Position numbers and translations under genes: made by a program. From an uncultured Tateyamaria sp. (lineage in GTDB: Bacteria > Pseudomonadota > Alphaproteobacteria > Rhodobacterales > Rhodobacteraceae), in NCBI RefSeq assembly GCF_947488715.1, contig NZ_CANLAG010000004.1, positions 186,001 to 250,000 of the forward strand: a DNA stretch of 64,000 bases. The letters are read 5' to 3'. How positions within the stretch are numbered: the first letter of the stretch is position 1; the number at the start of each line of letters is the position of its first letter. This document shows positions 25,638 through 33,681 of this stretch, piece by piece. Below the pieces are notes generated by a model. The model did not search any database. It was given only the letters and a program-made list of their open reading frames with translations, and was not told the origin of the DNA.

Positions 25638-26747
25638 TCAGATGCCCGGAGGTGGTGGCGGCGGCATGATGGTGAACAGTTGCGCCAACTCGGTTACGTC
25701 CTCGGCTTTCATCCAGCCGTCTTGCCCAGCGGTCCACACATAGCTTTCGCGCGACAACTCGCCGGAGGCAGCCATGCGCCCCAATTGCGCCTTGGAAAAC
25801 GGCCCCTTGGTCGCGCCATTTTCGGCCACGTGCCAGACATGTTCGACCGGGGGCGGTGGGGGGGCGGCAGCGGCGGGCTGCGGTGTGGCACCACGCCCCC
25901 ACGGCCCGGCAGCGGCCTGACCCATCTGCAGGCCCATTGCAGCACCCAGACCGGCCTGCATCGCATCCGACGCGCCGCCACCTTCGCGGCCAATGGCCTC
26001 GGCGGCCTGGAACTGCATGTATTCGTTCAGATTTCCGATCACACCCATGGACGACCGCTTGTCCATCACCTCTTCGACCGCAGGCGGCAGCGAGATGTTC
26101 TCGATGTAAAGCTCGGGCAGGGTCAGGCCATATTCGGCAATCTGCGCGCTGATCTCTTTGGCGACAAGCTGACCCAATTCACGGGTGTTGGCCGCCATGT
26201 CCAGCACCGGAATGCCCGATTTGGCCAGCGACCGCGACATCTCTTGTACGATGATGTTGCGGATCTGATAGCTGATCTCGTCCATGGTGAATTCACCATC
26301 AGTGCCCACGATTTCGACCAGAAAACGGGCCGGGTCCGCGACCTTGACCGAATAGGTGCCAAAGGCACGCAGGCGCACGGGACCAAACTCGGGATCGCGG
26401 CAGATGATCGGGTTCTTGGTGCCCCATTTGAGGTCATTGAACCGCGTGGTGTTGACGAAATAGACCTCGGATTTGAACGGGCTTTTGAACCCGTGATCCC
26501 AGTGCTGCAACGTCGTCATGATCGGCATATTGTTGGTCTCGAGCATGTAGAGACCGGGGGTGAACACGTCCGCCAACTGCCCTTCGTGAACAAAGACAGC
26601 GGCCTGCCCCTCGCGCACTGTCAGCTTGGCACCGTACTTGATTTCGTGCGCCTCGCGTTCGAACCGCCATACCATCGTGTCACGGCTGTCGTCCACCCAG
26701 TGAATGACGTCGATGAATTCACCGGAGAGAAAATCGAAAATGCCCAT
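25638..26747 (-). CDS. SPFH-domain protein with C-terminal GYF_2 domain (YdjI/virion-core-like)
   Basis: A 369-residue protein. Residues 1-240 form an SPFH/band-7-like domain of the COG4260 type (MGIFDFLSGEFIDVIHWVDDS, VREGQAAVFVHEGQLADVFTPGLYML). A Gly/Ala/Gln-rich linker and a Pro-rich segment follow, then a GYF_2 domain (about 310-360: WHVAENGATKGPFSKAQLGRM...WTAGQDGWMKAEDV). SPFH proteins oligomerise into membrane-associated scaffolds. GYF domains bind proline-rich peptides. AAGGAG lies 8 nt upstream. It is 20 nt downstream of the DUF2927 gene and ends the TerC-XpaC-TelA operon proper. Confidence 0.85.
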   Translation of the reverse strand: MGIFDFLSGEFIDVIHWVDDSRDTMVWRFEREAHEIKYGAKLTVREGQAAVFVHEGQLADVFTPGLYMLETNNMPIMTTLQHWDHGFKSPFKSEVYFVNTTRFNDLKWGTKNPIICRDPEFGPVRLRAFGTYSVKVADPARFLVEIVGTDGEFTMDEISYQIRNIIVQEMSRSLAKSGIPVLDMAANTRELGQLVAKEISAQIAEYGLTLPELYIENISLPPAVEEVMDKRSSMGVIGNLNEYMQFQAAEAIGREGGGASDAMQAGLGAAMGLQMGQAAAGPWGRGATPQPAAAAPPPPPVEHVWHVAENGATKGPFSKAQLGRMAASGELSRESYVWTAGQDGWMKAEDVTELAQLFTIMPPPPPPGI

Positions 26748-26767
26748 ATGGGTCTCCTTTGGTCGAG

Positions 26768-27733
26768 TCAGAGCGGGCCTTGGGTGGCCTCGCGCGCAAG
26801 AATACGGATGACGGGTCGCGCCTGTTCGAGTGACACGCCGGGGCTGAGCCGCGTGTCATAGAGCATGGCGAGCAGATGTTCGTCGTGATCGGTCAACAGT
26901 GCAAATTCGTCGTCGTCGTTAAAGATCGATGGCCGCGCACCGGGGCTGTCATTGGCAAGGCCGAGCCCTTGCGCCAACTCTTCGTGGATGCAACTCAGGC
27001 GCAGCAGATCCGGGTTCTCGGATCGGATCACGGCAACCGCTGCGGTATATGTCGACTGTTGTGCACCGCCTGCATAGGCGGCCACGGCGCAATAGGCGTC
27101 CTGGGGCAGGTCGCGCACAGCCGCAATATTGGTGCGGTTGACGCCGGCCAGCGCGGGCGCGCCTGCGTTCAGGGTCGCGGCGCGGTCGTCCTCCGACACG
27201 AAGAAGACCAGAAAATTCGGGTTGGAGGACACGGATACGGGATGACCCGTGACGGTGGCCAATCGCCGCGCATAGGCGATGACGTCATTGGTGTCGCGCG
27301 TCCGTTGGCTGGGCGGGACGGACGGCCCGAACCTGATCCCGATGCGCACGGGTTCTGACCAGCGGCGCAGGGCGCTGGCGGATCCTGCGCGCGCGCCAGC
27401 ACTGGCGTATTCGTTGAAAAAGACGATCTGTTCGAAATTTCGCGCCAACATGTCGGCGGTAAAGGGCGTATCCGGCCCGCCGCCATCCTGCCGCAACAGA
27501 CCTGCGGTCAGCTGGCTCGACTGCACCTGGGACAGATAACTGCGCAGGGCGGCACTTTGCTCTGACGTGGCCTGTACCACGGGGGCGGGCGGCGGTGGCG
27601 CCAGACCCGCAGGCCGCACACGCGGCGTCAAAACAGGCTCAACCGGCATAAAGAGGTCACAGGCAGCCAGAGACAGCAGGGCGGCCAGACCGCCCCACAT
27701 CAGACCTTTGCGTTTGACCCGGCTGCCCGTCAC
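26768..27733 (-). CDS. DUF2927 lipoprotein
   Basis: A 321-residue protein of unknown function. A signal peptide ends at a lipobox (LSLAACDLF, Cys at about 25), predicting a lipid-anchored periplasmic protein. The rest matches the DUF2927 type, with IRFGPSVPPSQRTRDTNDVIAYARRL and a SCIHEELAQGLGLANDS segment that contains an HE-x(5)-G arrangement reminiscent of metalloproteases (not proven). The GTG at 27733, 9 nt after the TelA stop, is used because it gives a basic N-region; an ATG at 27700 with AAAGG upstream is an alternative. It sits between the TelA and SPFH genes. Confidence 0.75.
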   Translation of the reverse strand: MTGSRVKRKGLMWGGLAALLSLAACDLFMPVEPVLTPRVRPAGLAPPPPAPVVQATSEQSAALRSYLSQVQSSQLTAGLLRQDGGGPDTPFTADMLARNFEQIVFFNEYASAGARAGSASALRRWSEPVRIGIRFGPSVPPSQRTRDTNDVIAYARRLATVTGHPVSVSSNPNFLVFFVSEDDRAATLNAGAPALAGVNRTNIAAVRDLPQDAYCAVAAYAGGAQQSTYTAAVAVIRSENPDLLRLSCIHEELAQGLGLANDSPGARPSIFNDDDEFALLTDHDEHLLAMLYDTRLSPGVSLEQARPVIRILAREATQGPL

Positions 27734-27742
27734 CTGTCTGGC

Positions 27743-28939
27743 TCAGCCCGGCACGGCCGTGTCGGCGGTGTCGCCTACACCGTCCTTGCGCGCCTTGGCC
27801 GAGGCCAGCGTGTCGCGCAGATCGGCTTCCATCTTTTTGAGGTCCTCTTCGGCGGCGGCGCGCTTGGCCTTGCCCTCGTCGGCGATGCGCAAGCTGTCCT
27901 CGATGGTGCCGATCAGATCGGCGTTGGCCTGTTTCACCGCCTCGATGTCGAACACGCCGCGCTCCATCTCGGTGCGGATCGCCTTGTTGCTTTCGCGCAG
28001 GTTGGCGGCGTTGGCGGTCAGCAACTCGTTGGTCAGGTCGTTTGCGTCGCGCACGGCCGCGGCGGCCTCGGCGCTGCGCTGGATCGTGACGGCCTGTGCC
28101 AGTTGTGTTTCCCACAGCGGTACGGTGTTCACGAGGGTCGAGTTGATCTTGGTCACCAGGCTCTTGTCGTTTTCCTGAACCAACCGGATCGAAGGCAGCG
28201 ACTGCATTGTCACCTGACGCGTCAGTTTCAGGTCATGCACCCGGCGCTCCAGATCGTCGCGCGCGGCACGCAGATCACGCAGCTCTTGCGCCACCATGAC
28301 CTTATCATCCTCGGCCGCGGCCTCGACGTCAGCCTCCTTGGCAGGGATAACCGTTGCATCCAACTCAGAGATTTTCTCTTCGCCCGCAGCGATGTAGAGG
28401 GCGAGTTCATCGTAGAACTGCAGGGTCTTTTCATAGAGCAGATCGAGTGACTTGATGTCCTTGAGCAGCGTGTGCTCATGCGCCAGCAGGTTGTCGGTGA
28501 TCTTGTCGATCTGCCCCTGCACAGTCTCGAACTTGGCCGTGAACTTGGCAAAGGGTGCGGCCCGGCCAATCAGCTTTTCCCAGAACGACCGCTCGCGGCG
28601 CACGTCCAGCTCGGAGATCGAAAAGCCGCGGATCGTCGTCACGATGCTGCGCAGGCTGTCACCGGCAGGGCCTACATCCTTGTTGCGCACGTCCTGCAGC
28701 ATGGCTTGCGAAATCGTCTGCAATTCCGCCTGCGCGGCGGAGCCGAAGGCCACGATGGACTGGGTGTCGCCCATGTCGATCTCGTCCATGCGGGCACGGA
28801 TTTCGGCGCCGACGGGTGCGTCTGCCTGCTCCAGCGGGACAATCGCGTTCGCGTCCTTGGGTTCTGGCAGGACCACGGCGGTCACTTCCTCGACTTGCGC
28901 CAGCGCGCTTTCGGCCTTTTGACGGATGGTATCAGACAT
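27743..28939 (-). CDS. toxic anion resistance protein, TelA family
   Basis: A 398-residue, mostly alpha-helical and highly charged protein with predicted coiled coils (about residues 130-390). It matches the TelA/YaaN family across its length, including FWEKLIGRAAPFAKFTAKFETVQGQIDKIT and SLPSIRLVQENDKSLVTKINSTLVNTVPLWE. TelA proteins were linked to tellurite and envelope-stress resistance; their biochemical activity is not established. It is cytoplasmic or peripheral to the membrane by sequence. It follows the XpaC gene by 18 nt, the classical XpaC-TelA pairing. Confidence 0.92.
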   Translation of the reverse strand: MSDTIRQKAESALAQVEEVTAVVLPEPKDANAIVPLEQADAPVGAEIRARMDEIDMGDTQSIVAFGSAAQAELQTISQAMLQDVRNKDVGPAGDSLRSIVTTIRGFSISELDVRRERSFWEKLIGRAAPFAKFTAKFETVQGQIDKITDNLLAHEHTLLKDIKSLDLLYEKTLQFYDELALYIAAGEEKISELDATVIPAKEADVEAAAEDDKVMVAQELRDLRAARDDLERRVHDLKLTRQVTMQSLPSIRLVQENDKSLVTKINSTLVNTVPLWETQLAQAVTIQRSAEAAAAVRDANDLTNELLTANAANLRESNKAIRTEMERGVFDIEAVKQANADLIGTIEDSLRIADEGKAKRAAAEEDLKKMEADLRDTLASAKARKDGVGDTADTAVPG

Positions 28940-28957
28940 GATGGGTCACCTTACTGT

Positions 28958-29854
28958 TCAAGAGTTGTCGTCGGGGGCAATGCGCACCCCTTCGCGTTGC
29001 AGCCGGTCGCGCAACACGTCGATTTCGATATTCAGATCGCTGCGGTCTTCGATCAGCAGATTGCGCGTGCGTGCCGCAAAGTTGTCGCTCAGATCATCCA
29101 GCAAAGTGGCGTAATCCGTGCGGGCCTTGTCATCGCGGCTGCGGCCGTAGATGTCGGCAAACTTGATCGTCGCGTCGCGCGCACCCATCAGGTACACGCC
29201 CAGATATTTGCGCGCCGCCGTCAGGTCGCGGGGGTCTTCTTCGACCGTGCGGATCAGGTCGCGGGCCACGGTCTGGAATTGCTCCAGCTTGCGCTCCATC
29301 TGGCGATCTTCGGCGCGTTTGATCGCATCGGTCATGCCGCGCAGATGCGCCTCCGCCTCGTCGACCACACGGGCCACGCGGTCTTGTTGAAAGGTGTCGA
29401 TGCCTTCCATGCCCTTGTCACGCATCGGGTCCAGACCAAAGGCTGCGATATGCAGCCCCAGGCTTGCCGCGCCAAAGAGGATCGGCGCCACCAGCCCCGG
29501 CTCGGACCTGTAGGCGGCGATGGCGATGCCCACACCTGTCAGCACGGCGGAAAACAGTTTGCGCGGGATCGCAGGGCGTCGCGCGACCTTGCGGTCGTGA
29601 TAGGCGGCCTCGGCCAGCAAGCCGCCGCGCAACAGCCATGCGCCCAGCGTCAGGATGCCCGCAGAGACCAGCCCAAGCGTCAGACCAATGGCCCCGTCAT
29701 TCAGCGCCAGAAACACCATCGGCACCGCTGGCAGGAACATCAGGTTCGCGCGCGCGCCCACCGGATCGACCCGCGCCCGGTCATAGGCCGGCCGTTCCTG
29801 TGTGTCTGTTGCGGCCCCGTCGGGGCTGAATTTTCCGCCAAAGCGTTTGGCCAT
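28958..29854 (-). CDS. XpaC family membrane protein (5-bromo-4-chloroindolyl phosphate hydrolysis family)
   Basis: A 298-residue protein with about four hydrophobic segments in the first half (LMFLPAVPMVFLAL, IGLTLGLVSAGILTLGAWLL, LFSAVLTGVGIAIAAY, VAPILFGAASLGLHIAAFGL). A long charged helical C-terminal half (about 150-298) presumably faces the cytoplasm. This is the XpaC layout. The phosphatase-like family name comes from a Bacillus phenotype; no hydrolase motif is visible. The ribosome site (GGAGGG) lies inside the end of the upstream 29-codon gene, so the two are probably translated together. Confidence 0.87.
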   Translation of the reverse strand: MAKRFGGKFSPDGAATDTQERPAYDRARVDPVGARANLMFLPAVPMVFLALNDGAIGLTLGLVSAGILTLGAWLLRGGLLAEAAYHDRKVARRPAIPRKLFSAVLTGVGIAIAAYRSEPGLVAPILFGAASLGLHIAAFGLDPMRDKGMEGIDTFQQDRVARVVDEAEAHLRGMTDAIKRAEDRQMERKLEQFQTVARDLIRTVEEDPRDLTAARKYLGVYLMGARDATIKFADIYGRSRDDKARTDYATLLDDLSDNFAARTRNLLIEDRSDLNIEIDVLRDRLQREGVRIAPDDNS

Positions 29855-29858
29855 TGCG

Positions 29859-29948
29859 TCAAAGCCCTCCGAGCAAGCCGGTGGTCACACCAAGCATCAG
29901 CGCGAACAGCACCGCAAACGCGATCTTTTGAAAAGCCGTTGTTTCCAT
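29859..29948 (-). CDS. 29-residue single-pass membrane peptide in the TerC-XpaC-TelA operon
   Basis: A short reading frame of 29 codons plus stop: ATG at 29948, TGA at 29859. It begins METTAFQKIAFAVLFALMLG and ends in a Gly/Leu stretch, so most of it could span a membrane once. GGGGGA lies 6 nt upstream of the ATG, and the stop is 4 nt before the XpaC ATG. Its position, ribosome site and hydrophobic composition support a real small gene. It has no recognised family. A role as a partner of XpaC or TerC, or as a translational leader, is inference. Confidence 0.6.
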   Translation of the reverse strand: METTAFQKIAFAVLFALMLGVTTGLLGGL

Positions 29949-29998
29949 CGTGTCCCCCGAACAGATCACTCAAGTATAGGTGCTTTGGCGGTGCTGCA

Positions 29999-30817
29999 CT
30001 AGTGGCGCGCGCCGGTGCGGCGTTCGGCGTTCAACTTGCGGGTATAGCCCGACTGGATCACCTCGACCGCGACCAGCACCAGAACCGAGAAATAGAAGGT
30101 CGTTTTGGACATCGGAATGACTTCGTAGCCAAAGACGCGCAACGCCAGCGTCTCGTCATGCATCGCATGGGCCGCGGCCTGTCCGGCCTCGCCCAAGAGG
30201 ACCACGCCGACAATCAGCAGGATGAACAGGCCCAGCACCTCGTACATGCGGTTTTTTTCCAGAAACCGCGTCACCCCGTCGGCAAGCAGCAGCATCGCCA
30301 GCCCCGACAGCAGGATCGCGGTGGCGAGGATGATGAACACATCCGTAATGGCCAGTGCCGACAGCACGGAATCAAACGAGAAAATCAGGTTCATCAACAC
30401 GATCAGCATCACCACCTGGGCTGCGGACTTGCCTGACTTGGCCTCCACATCCGTGTCCAGATGTTCGATGGTCAGCATGTGGCCGATTTCCTTGACGGCT
30501 GTGTACATGATGAAAATGCCGCCAAAGATGAACACGCAGGTGGCAAAGTTCACACCGCCCGTGATCACGCCCTCCCAATCCAGCACCACAAAGGGTTCGG
30601 CCATGGCGTCGATCAGCTGGATCATCGTGAACAGCAGCACAACCCGCAGCACAACGGCCAGAATGATGCCCCAGCGTCGCACGGCGGCCTGTTGCGCGAC
30701 CGGCGCGCGCTGGCTCTCGATCGAGATATACAAAAGGTTGTCGAACCCCAGCACCGCCTGCAAAAAGCAGAGCATCAGCAGGTTGCCAAGGTTTTCAAGT
30801 GTCAAAAGGTCGGCCAT
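29999..30817 (-). CDS. TerC family integral membrane protein
   Basis: A 272-residue protein with seven or more hydrophobic segments. The TerC signature acidic residues inside membrane segments are present (AVLGFDNLLYIS near residue 24 and NLIFSFDSVLSALAIT near 147). TerC-type proteins are associated with tellurite resistance and, in Bacillus, with manganese export. It is the promoter-proximal gene of the minus-strand operon that continues through the small peptide gene, XpaC, TelA, DUF2927 and SPFH. About 110 nt separate it from the pseudouridine synthase gene. Confidence 0.9.
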   Translation of the reverse strand: MADLLTLENLGNLLMLCFLQAVLGFDNLLYISIESQRAPVAQQAAVRRWGIILAVVLRVVLLFTMIQLIDAMAEPFVVLDWEGVITGGVNFATCVFIFGGIFIMYTAVKEIGHMLTIEHLDTDVEAKSGKSAAQVVMLIVLMNLIFSFDSVLSALAITDVFIILATAILLSGLAMLLLADGVTRFLEKNRMYEVLGLFILLIVGVVLLGEAGQAAAHAMHDETLALRVFGYEVIPMSKTTFYFSVLVLVAVEVIQSGYTRKLNAERRTGARH

Positions 30818-30931
30818 GGATCGTTCCCCAGTTCCATACGCACGCAGCGTGTCAGTTCCCCGGTACAGGAATGTGACAGTGCGTCCGCGCGGGCAAGGGG
30901 GAATTCTGCGCCAAAGGGCGCAAATCTGGGC

Positions 30932-31729
30932 CTAGCGGCGCGGGCGACGGCGTTGCGGGCGGGTTTTGGTGGCAGTGCCGGTGGGCTTGACTTCGGGTTC
31001 CAGACCCAGCTGGTCGCGCACAATGCGGCGCCGCACTTCTTCGACCGCGCCGGGTTTTAGATCGCCCAGTTGGAAGGGGCCATAGCTGACCCGGATCAAC
31101 CGATTCACCACCAACCCCACGGTTTCCATCGCGCGGCGGATTTCGCGGTTCTTGCCCTCGCGCAGACCCACGGTCAGCCACGCGTTGGCACCCTGCTGGC
31201 GGTCCAGCGTGATCTGCATTGGCTGGAACCTGTCGCCATCCTCCAGCGTGACACCCCGGCGCAGCGGCTCCAGTGTGGCGTCCGTAGGCCGCCCGTTGAT
31301 CCGCACGCGGTAACGCCGCATCCACCCGGTCGAGGGCAGCTCCAGCTTGCGTTTGACACCCCCGTCATTGGTCAGCAGCAACAGCCCCTCTGAGTTGATG
31401 TCGAGCCGTCCGACCGACATCACCCGCGGCAAATCTTCGGGCAGGGCGTCATAGATCGTCTTGCGGTCTTTCTCGTCCCGGTCGGTCGTGACCAGCCCGA
31501 TGGGCTTGTGATAGAGCCACAGCCGCTCCGGCTCCGGTGCCGCCAGCGGCTTGCCGTCCACGGTGATCCGGTCGGCATCCGTCACGTTCAGCGCGGGGCT
31601 GTCGATGACCGTGCCGTTCACGGCCACGCGGCCTGCGGTGATGATCTCTTCGGCACCGCGACGGCTGGCGATACCGGCACGGGCCAGCACCTTGGCGATG
31701 CGCGCGCCGGGTTTTGTGTCATTGCTCAT
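30932..31729 (-). CDS. 16S/23S rRNA pseudouridine synthase, RsuA/RluB family
   Basis: A 265-residue enzyme. An N-terminal S4 RNA-binding domain (ARAGIASRRGAEEIITAGRVAVNGTV, about residues 14-40) precedes the catalytic domain with GRLDINSEGLLLLTNDG, where the Asp is the catalytic residue (about 105). The C-terminal 20 residues are very basic, which suits rRNA contact. The start at 31729 gives the usual short N-terminus; the frame stays open upstream into the divergent tadA gene but that part is not coding. RluB versus RsuA specificity cannot be settled here. Confidence 0.9.
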   Translation of the reverse strand: MSNDTKPGARIAKVLARAGIASRRGAEEIITAGRVAVNGTVIDSPALNVTDADRITVDGKPLAAPEPERLWLYHKPIGLVTTDRDEKDRKTIYDALPEDLPRVMSVGRLDINSEGLLLLTNDGGVKRKLELPSTGWMRRYRVRINGRPTDATLEPLRRGVTLEDGDRFQPMQITLDRQQGANAWLTVGLREGKNREIRRAMETVGLVVNRLIRVSYGPFQLGDLKPGAVEEVRRRIVRDQLGLEPEVKPTGTATKTRPQRRRPRR

Positions 31730-31786
31730 GGGACGGGCAATAGCCGTGGCTTGCGTCCGGGGCAAGCGGCGTGGCAGGGACGGGGG

Positions 31787-32239
31787 ATGGAGTTTCGGTC
31801 TTTCATGCAAGAGGCGCTGGACGAGGCGCGTGCGGCTGCCGCGCGGGGCGAGGTGCCGGTTGGTGCCGTGGTGGTGTCCCCGCGGGGACAGATCGTGGCG
31901 CGGGCTGGCAACCGCACCCGTGAGCTGTCCGACCCCTCCGCCCATGCCGAGATGCTGGCCATCCGCGCCGCCTGTGCTGCACTTGGGTCCGAGCGTCTGC
32001 CCGGCCATGACCTCTATGTCACTCTGGAACCCTGCGCGATGTGCGCGGCGGCCATTGCGGCGGCGCGTGTGGCGCGTCTTTACTTTGGGGCCAGTGATCC
32101 CAAATCGGGCGGGGTGCTCGATGGTGCGCGTGTGTTCACCCATCCGCAATCCCACCACACGCCCGAGGTCTACGATGGCTTGGCCAGCGCAGAGGCCGAG
32201 ACGCTGCTGCGCCGGTTCTTTGCGGACCGCCGGGGGTGA
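31787..32239 (+). CDS. tadA: tRNA-specific adenosine deaminase (A34 to inosine)
   Basis: A 150-residue zinc deaminase. The active-site HAE (about residues 52-54) and the zinc-binding PCAMC (about 82-86) are present, with the family's FGASDPKSGG segment downstream. TadA makes inosine at the wobble position of tRNA-Arg(ACG). The start at 31787 follows an AGGGACGGGG stretch; an ATG 18 nt further in is an alternative. It is divergent from the pseudouridine synthase gene, with 57 nt shared between them, and a ceramidase-like gene follows 5 nt after the stop. Confidence 0.93.
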   Translation: MEFRSFMQEALDEARAAAARGEVPVGAVVVSPRGQIVARAGNRTRELSDPSAHAEMLAIRAACAALGSERLPGHDLYVTLEPCAMCAAAIAAARVARLYFGASDPKSGGVLDGARVFTHPQSHHTPEVYDGLASAEAETLLRRFFADRRG

Positions 32240-32244
32240 TGTGA

Positions 32245-32886
32245 ATGGAACTGCTGCGCCAGATCGACGGCTATTGCGAACGGGTCGGGCCGGACTATTG
32301 GGCCGAGCCAGTGAATGCGGTGACCAATGCGGCGTTTGTCCTTGTCGCACTCTGGATGTGGGGGCGTAACGCAGGCGTGCCCATGGCGCGGGTGCTGAGC
32401 GTTGTCCTCGGCCTGATCGGGATCGGCAGTTACCTCTTCCACACCCATGCACAGGTCTGGTCGGCCATCGCCGATGTCGCACCCATCGGGGCGTTTATCC
32501 TGATCTATATCTTTGCGATCAACCGCGACGTCTGGGGGATGCGGACGGTATGGGCGGTGGGGGCCACGGCGCTCTTCGTGCCTTATGCAGCGCTGACGAT
32601 ACCGCTGTTTCAATACCTGCCGGTGCTGGGCGTGTCGGCGGGCTATGTGCCGGTGCCGGTTTTGATCCTGATCTATGCGGTCCTGCTCTGGCGGCGCGCG
32701 CCACGGCTGGCGCGTGGCTTTGTTATCGGGGCTACGATCCTGTTGGTGTCGCTGACCGCGCGGTCGGTGGACGAGGCGCTGTGCACACAGTTGCCGCTGG
32801 GCACGCATTTCCTGTGGCACATCCTGAACGCGGTCATGCTCGGCTGGATGATCGAGGTCTACCGCCGCTACGTCTCTGACACCTGA
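32245..32886 (+). CDS. ceramidase-domain membrane protein
   Basis: A 213-residue integral membrane protein with about seven hydrophobic segments. It fits the alkaline ceramidase/CREST family: an N-terminal CERVGPDYWAEPVNAVTNAAF, GIGSYLFHTHAQ (Ser and His of the zinc site), a conserved Asp in SAIADVAPIG and the C-terminal GTHFLWHILNA with two His. Family enzymes hydrolyse the amide of ceramides; in a bacterium without obvious sphingolipid genes in view the substrate may be another amide lipid. It is probably co-transcribed with tadA. Its last 19 nt overlap the convergent VOC gene. Confidence 0.82.
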   Translation: MELLRQIDGYCERVGPDYWAEPVNAVTNAAFVLVALWMWGRNAGVPMARVLSVVLGLIGIGSYLFHTHAQVWSAIADVAPIGAFILIYIFAINRDVWGMRTVWAVGATALFVPYAALTIPLFQYLPVLGVSAGYVPVPVLILIYAVLLWRRAPRLARGFVIGATILLVSLTARSVDEALCTQLPLGTHFLWHILNAVMLGWMIEVYRRYVSDT

Positions 32887-33278
32887 TGCACTTCGATCAC
32901 GTTGCCGTCCGGGTCGTAGAAAAAGATCTGGTCCCACCCCGCCACGGCCCGGTTGCCCCAATCGGCATAAGGCACGCCCTGCGCCTCAAGATGCGCGCGA
33001 AATGCGGCCAGATCGTCCGTCCGGTAGGCGATATGCCCATGGCTGACCGGGTTCACCATCTGGCCCGCGTTGAACCCGGCCAGCGGATCCTTTTGCGCCA
33101 GATGCGTCTGCACCGCGCCATCGGTGACAAAGGCCACGTCGCCTGCGTACCCCTTGCGCTTTTCCAGCGTCGGCAGGCCGTCCGTCTCCGTGACCAGCCC
33201 CAGCACGTCGCGATAGAACGCGTCCATGCGCGCCACATCGTCGGTGACCAGGTTGACGTGATGCAGTTTCAGCTTCAT
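32868..33278 (-). CDS. VOC family (glyoxalase/dioxygenase fold) protein
   Basis: A 136-residue metal-dependent fold protein. It opens with LKLHHVNLVTDDVARMDAFYRDVLGL, which carries the first metal-ligand His, and has GHIAYRTDDLAAFRAHLEAQG in the second half. It closes with FFYDPDGNVIEVHQ, where the Glu is the last ligand. Reaction type is open in this superfamily. ATGs at 33278 and 33284 both fit; 33278 has the better spacing (9 nt) from GGAGG. It overlaps the 3' end of the ceramidase-like gene by 19 nt on the opposite strand and is divergent from gatC. Confidence 0.85.
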   Translation of the reverse strand: MKLKLHHVNLVTDDVARMDAFYRDVLGLVTETDGLPTLEKRKGYAGDVAFVTDGAVQTHLAQKDPLAGFNAGQMVNPVSHGHIAYRTDDLAAFRAHLEAQGVPYADWGNRAVAGWDQIFFYDPDGNVIEVHQVSET

Positions 33279-33393
33279 TTGCATGCTCCTCCGGTCAAAT
33301 CTGGGCCAAAGCGGGACGCACGGCAAGGCCGGAGGCTTGAAGGCGTTCGACGCCCGCGCTAAAGCCCGTTGGAAACAGACGCAGAGGGTTTTG

Positions 33394-33681
33394 ATGTCCA
33401 TCGACGAAAACACCGCCGCCCGCGTGGCGAAACTGGCCCGGATCAAGGTCGAGGCCGATCGCCTGCCTGCGCTGGCGGCCGAGTTCAACACCATCCTCGG
33501 ATTTATCGAACAGCTGGGCGAAGTGGACGTGGACGGCGTGGAGCCGATGACCTCTGTCACGCCCCAGCGTCTGAAGCGTCGTGTGGACGAAGTGACCGAT
33601 GGAAGCCAGCAGGACCGTGTCCTGGCCAATGCGCCCGACGCGCGCGAAGGATTTTTTGCCGTGCCGAAGGTGGTTGAATAA
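33394..33681 (+). CDS. gatC: Asp-tRNA(Asn)/Glu-tRNA(Gln) amidotransferase subunit C
   Basis: A 95-residue subunit of the GatCAB amidotransferase, which converts Glu-tRNA(Gln) and Asp-tRNA(Asn) to the amidated forms. It is helical at the start ([33 protein letters not shown]) and ends [12 protein letters not shown], as is standard for GatC. The stop codon overlaps the gatA start (TAATG, one shared nt). GatB is not in this window. Confidence 0.96.
   Translation: MSIDENTAARVAKLARIKVEADRLPALAAEFNTILGFIEQLGEVDVDGVEPMTSVTPQRLKRRVDEVTDGSQQDRVLANAPDAREGFFAVPKVVE

Noticed and set aside
28472-30436. A 654-codon plus-strand open frame
   Set aside because: It lies antisense to TelA, XpaC and TerC genes, which have clear family motifs. 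Its His/Gln/Arg-rich translation is the typical mirror of G+C-rich genes.
30932-32482. Extension of the pseudouridine synthase frame to 516 codons
   Set aside because: The extra N-terminal part is antisense to tadA and the ceramidase-like gene; family length supports the start at 31729.
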